From Pseudoclavibacter sp. RFBB5 (GTDB lineage Bacteria > Actinomycetota > Actinomycetes > Actinomycetales > Microbacteriaceae): DNA of 64,000 nt. The position numbers were made by a program, and so were the translations under genes. The stretch lies in the NCBI RefSeq assembly GCF_002931555.1, contig NZ_PSTZ01000007.1, positions 62,001 to 126,000 of the forward strand, written 5' to 3'. This document shows positions 58,271-64,000 of the stretch, one piece after another (position 1 is the stretch's first letter; the number at the start of each line of letters is the position of its first letter). The notes under the pieces are model-generated. The model worked only from the letters and a program-made list of their open reading frames with translations. It ran no database searches and was not told the DNA's origin.

Positions 58271-59035
58271 CTACCTGCGAAGCCCCTCGAAGAGCGGCTT
58301 GTAGGTGAAGCCAGCGATGAGGGCGCCCGCGACGGGGGCGAGGATGAACACCCACAGCTGCGCGAGCGGCTCGGAGCCGCCGAACACGGCCGTCGCGATG
58401 GAGCGGGCCGGGTTGAGCGACGCGTTGGACACGGGGATCGTCATGAGGTGGAAGAGCGTCAGCGCGAGGCCGATCGAGAGGGGAGCGAAGCCGCTCGGCG
58501 CGCGGCGGTCGGTGACGCCGAGGATGACGTAGAGGAAGAGCGCCGTCGCGACGATCTCGGTCACGATGACGGCGACGAGGCCGAACCCGCCTGGCGACGC
58601 CTCGCCGTAGCCGTTCGACGCGAAGCCGCCCGCCTGCGCCGCGGCCAGGAAGCCGTCCGGGCCGTTCGAGGCGATGAGGACGACGATGGTCGTGGCGAGG
58701 ATGCCGCCGAGGATCTGCGCGACGACGTACAGGGGCACGTCCTTCCACGCGAAGCGGCCGGCGGCAGCGGCACCGACGGTGACGGCCGGGTTGAAGTGGC
58801 CGCCCGAGATGTGGCCGACCGCGTAGGCGCCTGCGATCACGGTGATGCCGACGGCGAGCGAGACGCCGACCCAGCCGATTCCGGTCTCGGCGACGCCGTT
58901 GGCGGCGGCGAAGATCGCGGCGCTGATGACGCCGAAGACGAGCAGGAAGGTGCCGAAGAACTCGGCGGCGAGGCGGCTGGTCGTCGAGGGGTCGCGTTCG
59001 ATGGCGACGTCGGCGATTGCAACATCGGTGGTCAT
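58271..59035 (-). CDS. Aquaporin (MIP family)
   Basis: A 254-residue channel with six membrane helices and both half-helix NPA motifs, GGHFNPAVTVG and NASLNPARSI. The selectivity-filter region has the Arg after the second NPA, and the small Gly/Ala at the expected site suggests a water-selective AqpZ-like pore rather than a glycerol facilitator (no Asp in NPARD). ATG 59035 is preceded by TAGGAG; the longer form starts without a site. The 5' leader has hairpins GGGGGA-TCGT-TCCCCC and TCACCGCGCGGTGA. Confidence 0.93.
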   Translation of the reverse strand: MTTDVAIADVAIERDPSTTSRLAAEFFGTFLLVFGVISAAIFAAANGVAETGIGWVGVSLAVGITVIAGAYAVGHISGGHFNPAVTVGAAAAGRFAWKDVPLYVVAQILGGILATTIVVLIASNGPDGFLAAAQAGGFASNGYGEASPGGFGLVAVIVTEIVATALFLYVILGVTDRRAPSGFAPLSIGLALTLFHLMTIPVSNASLNPARSIATAVFGGSEPLAQLWVFILAPVAGALIAGFTYKPLFEGLRR

Positions 59036-59388
59036 GGATGCTCCTAGGAGGTGGGCGGGTGGAATGAGGATTCTCACCGCGCGGTGATCTCGGGAACGAG
59101 GGTGCTCGTCCCACGACCCAGGGCTCGCCTGGGGGATCGTTCCCCCTGAATCGACTCTGAAGTGTACGACAAAACCCACCGGTCGGTCGCTCGGGGCGGT
59201 TCCCGGCCCCGTGTCGCTTCGCTCGGGGTCGACACCGATGCCGACGCCGGGAGCATGTCGAAACTGCATCGGGTCATGCCGAATCTGAAGCGCCAGTGTC
59301 GGCGGACGGCCATAGCCTCGAAGAAGGACTCAGTACCGCACGAGGCTCGTCGCCGCACGAGGCTCCAACGCACGACGAAAGGCACGCA
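59036..59388. other. 353-base divergent intergenic region
   Basis: Between the aquaporin and aldehyde dehydrogenase genes. It holds the palindrome TCACCGCGCGGTGA (59074-59087), the hairpin GGGGGA-TCGT-TCCCCC (59131-59146), and TACACT on the reverse strand (complement of 59161-59166), a plausible aquaporin -10. TAGCCT near 59312 may be a -10 for the dehydrogenase. No open frame looks coding. Confidence 0.6.
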
Positions 59389-60969
59389 ATGACGCTGGCA
59401 CCACATTCGCTCATCGCCGGAAGCAGCGAGCTCGGGGGAGGCGACGAGCTCATCGCCCGTCGCGCCGCAGACGGGGCGGTGCTCGCGCCGGCCTTCCGCA
59501 GCAACACCGCGGAGGAGCTCGAGCTGGCCGTGCAGGCCGCGCACGACGCGTTCGACGTCTACCGCGCGACGTCACCGGCCGACCGGGCGGCGTTCCTGGA
59601 GCGCATCGCGACGGAGATCGAGGCCGACAAGGACGAGATCATCGCCCGAGCGCACGAGGAGACCGGGCTTCCCGTCGCGCGCCTCACCGGTGAGGTCGGC
59701 CGCACCACGGGCCAGCTCCGGTTGTTCGCGAAGGTCGTCGCCGAAGGCGGCTGGCAGGGCGCCCGCATCGACGAGGCACTGCCGGATCGGACCCCGCTGC
59801 CCCGCGCCGACATCCGCCAGCGGAAGATCCCCCTCGGCCCCGTCGCCGTCTTCGGAGCGAGCAACTTCCCGCTGGCCTTCTCGACCGCAGGTGGAGACAC
59901 GGCGTCGGCGCTCGCCTCCGGGAGCCCCGTCATCGTGAAGGCGCACAGCGGCCACCTCGGCACCGCATCGCTCGTCGGCCACGCCATCGCCCGCGCCGTC
60001 GAGGCATCCGGGCTGCCCAGCGGCGTGTTCTCGCAACTGTTCGGGTCTGGCCGGGTGATCGGGCAGGGCCTCGTCGCCGACCCGCGCATCAAGGCGGTGG
60101 GCTTCACCGGCTCGCGCTCGGGTGGGCTCGCGCTCGTGCGCATCGCCCAGCAGCGGGCCGAGCCCATTCCCGTGTACGCCGAGATGAGCAGCGTCAACCC
60201 GGTCTTCGTGCTCCCGGCCGCCCTCGCGGCCGACCCCGAGAAGGTCGCGGCCGACTACGTCGGCTCCCTCACGCTCGGCTCCGGACAGTTCTGCACGAAC
60301 CCCGGCATCGTGCTCGTGCCGGGCGGCGACGCGGGTGACACGTTCCTGCGCGAAGTCGGCGAGCGCATCGCCCAGGCGAACGGGCAGACGATGCTCACGC
60401 ACGGCATCGGCGACGCCTACCGGGAAGGCGTCGCGGAACGCGAGGCGTCCGGGGCGACGGTCGTCGCGAGGGGGCAGGGCGACTCGACCCTGAACGCACC
60501 GGCTCCCATCGTCTTCAGTGAAGCCGTCGAGGCGTTCGGCGAGGCGCTCGAGGGCGAGATCTTCGGTGCTGCCGGGCTCGTGCTGCGCTACGACGACGCC
60601 GACCAGCTCCGCGAGTTCGCCGAGCAGCTCGAAGGCCAGCTCACCGCGACGGTCCTCGCGACCGACGACGACACCGACGCGGCCCGCGCGCTCCTGCCGG
60701 TGCTCGAGCGCAAGGTCGGGCGCATCCTGTTCAACGGCTGGCCGACGGGTGTCGAGGTCGGGTACTCGATGGTGCACGGCGGGCCGTACCCGGCGACGTC
60801 GGATACGCGCTCCACGTCGGTCGGGGCGCTCGCCATCGAACGGTTCCTGCGCCCCGTCGCCTACCAGGACGTGCCGGACGCGCTGCTGCCCGAGGCGCTG
60901 CGCGACGCGAACGAGTGGGGCGTGCCGCGCCTCGTCGAGGGACGCATCCAGCTGCCGAGCGGGTACTGA
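59389..60969 (+). CDS. Aldehyde dehydrogenase (NADP-dependent, ketoglutarate-semialdehyde type)
   Basis: A 526-residue dehydrogenase, longer than the standard 480-495. Catalytic Cys in SGQFCTNPG, catalytic Glu in VYAEMSSVNPV, and cofactor loop FGASNFPLAFSTAGGDTASALASGSPV match the 2,5-dioxovalerate (alpha-ketoglutarate semialdehyde) dehydrogenase group. Such enzymes end pentose, aldarate or hydroxyproline catabolism. No partner sugar gene is next to it, so the substrate is uncertain. AAAGG precedes ATG 59389. Two strong hairpins follow the stop. Confidence 0.9.
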   Translation: MTLAPHSLIAGSSELGGGDELIARRAADGAVLAPAFRSNTAEELELAVQAAHDAFDVYRATSPADRAAFLERIATEIEADKDEIIARAHEETGLPVARLTGEVGRTTGQLRLFAKVVAEGGWQGARIDEALPDRTPLPRADIRQRKIPLGPVAVFGASNFPLAFSTAGGDTASALASGSPVIVKAHSGHLGTASLVGHAIARAVEASGLPSGVFSQLFGSGRVIGQGLVADPRIKAVGFTGSRSGGLALVRIAQQRAEPIPVYAEMSSVNPVFVLPAALAADPEKVAADYVGSLTLGSGQFCTNPGIVLVPGGDAGDTFLREVGERIAQANGQTMLTHGIGDAYREGVAEREASGATVVARGQGDSTLNAPAPIVFSEAVEAFGEALEGEIFGAAGLVLRYDDADQLREFAEQLEGQLTATVLATDDDTDAARALLPVLERKVGRILFNGWPTGVEVGYSMVHGGPYPATSDTRSTSVGALAIERFLRPVAYQDVPDALLPEALRDANEWGVPRLVEGRIQLPSGY

Positions 60970-60978
60970 GCCCCAGCT

Positions 60979-61008
60979 CCCAACGAAGTGCTGATGCGCT
61001 TCGTTGGG
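60979..61008 (+). terminator. Terminator of the aldehyde dehydrogenase gene
   Basis: CCCAACGAAG (60979-60988) and CTTCGTTGGG (60999-61008) form a perfect 10-bp stem with a 10-base loop, starting 10 bases after the stop codon. Confidence 0.75.
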
Positions 61009-61065
61009 CGTGAACCCCGAGGCACGAACCCCGAGGCGCCGGTCGCAGCGCGTCGAACGCGGAAG

Positions 61066-61091
61066 GAGCTCACCCGGTCGGGTGAGCTCCC
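61066..61091. terminator. Second hairpin in the converging gap
   Basis: GGAGCTCACCC (61066-61076) and GGGTGAGCTCC (61081-61091) form a perfect 11-bp stem with the tetraloop GGTC. It lies 52 bases beyond the 2-hydroxyacid dehydrogenase stop and can terminate it, and back up the other terminator. Confidence 0.75.
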
Positions 61092-61143
61092 TCCGTGCGG
61101 CGTCCGAGCGAGGCCTGCTCGGCGCGACCCGCTTGCCGCGCTG

Positions 61144-62172
61144 CTAGAGCTTGACCGGGGTGACGAGCGTGCCGTTCGCGAGCCACGACCTGAGGTTGTC
61201 GACGACCAGCTGCCGCATGTCGTCGCGAGTCTCCCGCGTGCCGCTGCCGAGGTGGGGGAGCAGCACGACGTTCTCGAGACCGATGAGCGCCTCGGGGACG
61301 TTCGGCTCGTCCGCGAACACGTCGAGACCCGCGCCCCGGATCGTGCCAGCCTGCAGTGCCGCGACGAGCGCATCCTCGTCGACGACGGAGCCGCGGGAGA
61401 TGTTCACGAGGACGCCGTCCGGCCCCAGCGCCTCGAGGACCTCGGCCGAGATGAGCTTCTGCGAGTCAGCGCCCCCAGCGGTTGCCACGACCAGCGCGTC
61501 ACTGCTCCGTGCGAGCTCCACAAGCGAGTCGACGTACCGGAAGGGGGAGCCGGGGACTTCACGCCGATTGTGGTAGCTGATGGGGCAGTCGAAGCCCGAG
61601 AGGCGCTTGGCGATCGCGCTTCCGATGCGCCCGAGCCCGACGATGCCGACGCGGGTGCCGGTGAATCTCGTCGTGAGCGGGAAGTTGCCGGACCTCGCCC
61701 ACGAGCCGGCCCGCACGTAGCGGTCGGAGGCGCTGATGCCGCGGTAGACGTCGAGGAGCAGGGACAGGGCGGTGTCGGCGACGCAGTCGTTGAGCACGTC
61801 AGGGGTGTTGCTGAGGGCGATGCCCCGATCACGAGCTGCGCTCGTGTCGGTGGTGTCGTATCCGACGCCGAAGTTCACGATCGCCTCGAGCGAGGGGAGC
61901 CGCTCCATGAGTGCGCGTGAGACCCCGAACCGGCCGCCCGTCACGACGACGCGCACGTCGGCGAGTTCCGCCTCCTGCTCGGCGGTGAGCTCGCTCGCGA
62001 CGGCGGAGATGATCGGCGCATCGAACTCGGCGATGAGCTCCCGCTCGAGCTGCGGCATAAGGGGACCGACGCGCAGCACGGTGGGGGTCGCGGTGGTCGC
62101 CGCTGGGGTGGCGGTGGCCGCGGCAGTGCTGGCGGGGGCGGCGTCTGGCGTCGTTGCGAGAGGGGATTCCAT
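61144..62172 (-). CDS. D-2-hydroxyacid dehydrogenase
   Basis: A 342-residue NAD-dependent dehydrogenase. NAD motif GLGRIGSAIAKRL; catalytic Arg in NISRGSVVDE, Glu in ADEPNVP, and His in LLPHLGSGTRE are all present. The N-terminal 30 residues are Ala/Thr-rich (ASTAAATATPAATTATPT), encoded by GCGGTGGTCGCC-like repeats, and are atypical. It may reduce glyoxylate, hydroxypyruvate or another 2-oxoacid. Start ATG 62172 is 6 bases after TACGAT, with TTGGAC as a -35. It diverges from an ABC substrate-binding protein gene. Confidence 0.9.
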   Translation of the reverse strand: MESPLATTPDAAPASTAAATATPAATTATPTVLRVGPLMPQLERELIAEFDAPIISAVASELTAEQEAELADVRVVVTGGRFGVSRALMERLPSLEAIVNFGVGYDTTDTSAARDRGIALSNTPDVLNDCVADTALSLLLDVYRGISASDRYVRAGSWARSGNFPLTTRFTGTRVGIVGLGRIGSAIAKRLSGFDCPISYHNRREVPGSPFRYVDSLVELARSSDALVVATAGGADSQKLISAEVLEALGPDGVLVNISRGSVVDEDALVAALQAGTIRGAGLDVFADEPNVPEALIGLENVVLLPHLGSGTRETRDDMRQLVVDNLRSWLANGTLVTPVKL

Positions 62173-62178
62173 GTCTGG

Positions 62179-62209
62179 ATCGTAGGTCGCAGGACCGATG
62201 CTGGTCCAA
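62179..62209 (-). promoter_or_regulatory. Leaderless promoter of the 2-hydroxyacid dehydrogenase gene
   Basis: Reverse strand: TTGGAC (complement of 62204-62209), a 19-base spacer, TACGAT (complement of 62179-62184), then 6 bases to ATG 62172. Confidence 0.5.
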
Positions 62210-62448
62210 GATGCACTTTGCATTGATTGATCCACTCGGCGCATGGATGCGAGTCTTGCCAGTAATCACTAGGGCACGCGGGTCGCTAGGGTTGACTCCG
62301 GCCCCGCGCCTCCCGCCGTCCCCCGCGGCTCCCTCGCCCAGTCGTGTTGACGCAGTCGAATCGACGCGCCCAAGCTGAAGGCGTCTCAACGAGGAGAACC
62401 ACTGACTCAGGGCTCGGCCCTCGAGTTCACAACACCGGAGGAACAACG

Positions 62449-64000
62449 ATGTCTTCTTCACACGAACCATCCCCGACACTCGGGCGCACCGCATCCAACA
62501 AGCCGTCCCCAGCGCGCCGCCCCCTCGCATCCGTCAGCAAGGCGGTGGCCGTCGGTGCCGCCGCGCTGCTCCTCAGCAGCTGCGCCGTCGCGAACTCCGA
62601 CGGCGCGGCCGGAGGCGGTGGCGGAGGTGCGGCCAGCGCCCTCCGTGTTGTCCTGCAGCAGGAGCCGCCGACACTCGAGCCCTGCGAGGCGAACCTCACG
62701 TCGACCGGTGTCGTCGTGCGCTCCAACATCACCGAGCCGCTCATCGAGCGCAACCCCACGACGGGTGACCTCGACCCGCTGCTCGCCACCGAGTGGGAGC
62801 AGACGAGCGACAACGAGTGGACCTTCACCCTCCGCGACGACGTGACCTTCCAGGACGGCACCCCCTTCGACGCGGAAGCGGCCGCCTTCTCGATCGACCG
62901 GGCCGTGAACAGCGACCTCGGCTGCAACGTCGAGGGCTACGTGTTCGGCGAGTCCGACCTCGAGGTCAACGCGGTCGACGCGACCACCCTCACGGTCACG
63001 ACGCCCGAACCAGACCCCATCCTCCCCTTGAAGCTCTCGTTCATCGAGATCGTCCCCACGTCGACGAGCACCACCGACAAGGTGCGCGAGCCCGTCGGCA
63101 CCGGCCCCTACCAGATCGACCAGTGGGAGGTCGGCACGAAGCTCACCCTCGGCGCCTACGACGGCTACTGGGGCGAGGCTCCCGCCTACCCATCAGTCGA
63201 GTACCAGTGGCGCGGTGAGGGCACCGTCCGCGCGGCGATGATCACCGGCGGCGAAGCCGACATCGCCATGGGCCTCAGCCCGGACGACGGCATCGGCGAG
63301 AACGGCGTCAGCTACCCGAACAACGAGACGATCGCGCTCCGCTTCTCCGGCGACATCGCCCCGCTCGACGACATCCGGGTGCGCCAGGCGATCAACTTCG
63401 CCATCGACAAGGACGGCATCATCGCCTCCCTCTACCCGAACGGCGACGTCGTCGCGTCCCAGCTGATCCCCGAGGGTGTCGTCGGCCACAACGACTCGCT
63501 CGAGCCGTGGGAGTTCGACCTCGACCAGGCGAAGGCGCTCGTCGCCGAGGCCAAGGCCGACGGGGTCCCCGTCGACACCAAGATCACCCTCGTGACCCGC
63601 ACGGCGCAGTTCCCCAAGGTCAACGAGCTGTCGCAGGTGCTGCAGGAGCAGCTCAGCCAGGCCGGCCTCAACGTGGAACTCCGCATGGTCGACACGACGC
63701 AGCACCTCCAGTACCAGCTGCGCCCGTTCGTCACCAACGAGGGCCCCATCGCGCTGCTCGTGCAGCACGGCAACCAGGCCGGTGACGCCCAGTTCACGGT
63801 CGACCAGTACATGAGCTCCACGGGCGCGCAGTCGACGTTCGGCACCCCCGAGTTCGACCAGAAGCTCGACGCCGCGGCCAAGACCTCCGGCGACGAGCGG
63901 CAGACCGCCTACGAGCAGATCTTCGCCGACCAGAACGAGGAGATCGTGCAGTTCGCGCACATCGCGCACCAGACTGGCCTCCTGGGCATCGCGTCTGGCA
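62449..64000 (+). CDS. ABC transporter substrate-binding lipoprotein, peptide/nickel (family 5), 3' end outside the window
   Basis: 517 residues are visible and the frame is open to the window end. A basic N terminus and a hydrophobic stretch end in the lipobox LLLSSC, so it is a lipoprotein; GGAGGAAC precedes the ATG. Mature features are RVVLQQEPPTLEP, VVRSNITEPLIERNPTTGDLDPLLATEW, WTFTLRDDVTFQDGTPFDAE and VRQAINFAIDKDGI, all typical of the family 5 (DppA/OppA/NikA) fold. A Gly run (SDGAAGGGGGGAAS) links lipid anchor and domain. Transporter subunits probably follow beyond the window. Ligand unknown: peptides, opines or sugars are possible. Confidence 0.92.
   Translation, partial: MSSSHEPSPTLGRTASNKPSPARRPLASVSKAVAVGAAALLLSSCAVANSDGAAGGGGGGAASALRVVLQQEPPTLEPCEANLTSTGVVVRSNITEPLIERNPTTGDLDPLLATEWEQTSDNEWTFTLRDDVTFQDGTPFDAEAAAFSIDRAVNSDLGCNVEGYVFGESDLEVNAVDATTLTVTTPEPDPILPLKLSFIEIVPTSTSTTDKVREPVGTGPYQIDQWEVGTKLTLGAYDGYWGEAPAYPSVEYQWRGEGTVRAAMITGGEADIAMGLSPDDGIGENGVSYPNNETIALRFSGDIAPLDDIRVRQAINFAIDKDGIIASLYPNGDVVASQLIPEGVVGHNDSLEPWEFDLDQAKALVAEAKADGVPVDTKITLVTRTAQFPKVNELSQVLQEQLSQAGLNVELRMVDTTQHLQYQLRPFVTNEGPIALLVQHGNQAGDAQFTVDQYMSSTGAQSTFGTPEFDQKLDAAAKTSGDERQTAYEQIFADQNEEIVQFAHIAHQTGLLGIASG

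Noticed and set aside
1-64000. tRNA, rRNA, insertion sequence, integrase or phage genes
   Set aside because: None was recognised. Two HNH/ALDH-type genes and repeats are not evidence of a mobile element, and no terminal inverted repeats with target duplications were found by reading.

Overview
This window is high-GC actinobacterial DNA. The third codon positions are almost all G or C, the word GGATGCG recurs, many transcripts look leaderless, and DUF222/HNH and cell-wall-binding repeat 2 (CWB2) proteins are present. Together these suggest the family Microbacteriaceae. That placement is an inference from style and gene content. No rRNA, tRNA, CRISPR array, insertion sequence or phage gene was seen. 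About 60 genes are packed on both strands, mostly in small operons with 4-base ATGA/GTGA overlaps.

Layout. 0-3.8 kb: tail of an FAD-dependent NADH dehydrogenase-like gene, a cyclase-family hydrolase, ArfB ribosome rescue factor, and an NTF2-like protein coupled to an NCS1 permease. 3.8-7 kb: a cell-wall locus with a VanY-type carboxypeptidase, a VanR/VanS-type two-component system and a VanZ-like protein. 7-10.4 kb: amino-acid permease and a DUF222-HNH nuclease-like protein. 10.5-14.4 kb: a NarL-type two-component system divergent from an FtsX-type ABC transporter; the kinase and the permease each carry an in-frame tandem repeat. 14.5-19.1 kb: amine-oxidase-like flavoprotein, DUF2809 protein, then an ABC-F ribosome-protection-type ATPase behind a leader that looks like a translational attenuator, and a membrane protein. 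20-22.3 kb: a large secreted CWB2 protein. 22.3-28.8 kb: a CitA/CitB-type two-component system divergent from a complete tripartite tricarboxylate transporter (tctC-tctB-tctA), followed by a LysR regulator and a fumarate-reductase-type flavoprotein.

31.4-39.9 kb is the most interesting part. A BCCT transporter and an NTF2-flavin reductase fusion diverge from a GntR regulator, which heads an operon of two DUF1185 proteins, an alpha/beta hydrolase, an aldehyde dehydrogenase, a 4-oxalocrotonate-type tautomerase and a luciferase-like monooxygenase. The set looks like a pathway for oxygenolytic opening of an N-containing ring, probably of a quaternary ammonium substrate taken up by the BCCT carrier. 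The GntR and the fusion gene face each other across mirror-image leaderless promoters that share TTG(C/T)ATGCAA boxes.

40-64 kb: lipid and redox genes (DUF1295 protein, acyl-CoA ligase, DoxX), a pentapeptide-repeat protein, a hemerythrin, a strongly asymmetric heterodimeric ABC exporter, a quinone oxidoreductase controlled by a divergent MerR with a textbook 19-bp-spacer promoter, a small glycosyltransferase/WcbI surface-polysaccharide cluster, a TetR/TIGR01777 pair sharing a perfect 14-bp palindrome, a divergent G6PD-like gene, an aquaporin, a second aldehyde dehydrogenase, a 2-hydroxyacid dehydrogenase, and the start of a peptide-type ABC substrate-binding lipoprotein cut by the window end.

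Two themes cross the window. First, at least fourteen genes have a TANNNT hexamer exactly 6 or 7 bases before the start codon and no Shine-Dalgarno sequence, which marks leaderless transcription and fixes several starts. Second, short tandem repeats are frequent both inside genes and between them.
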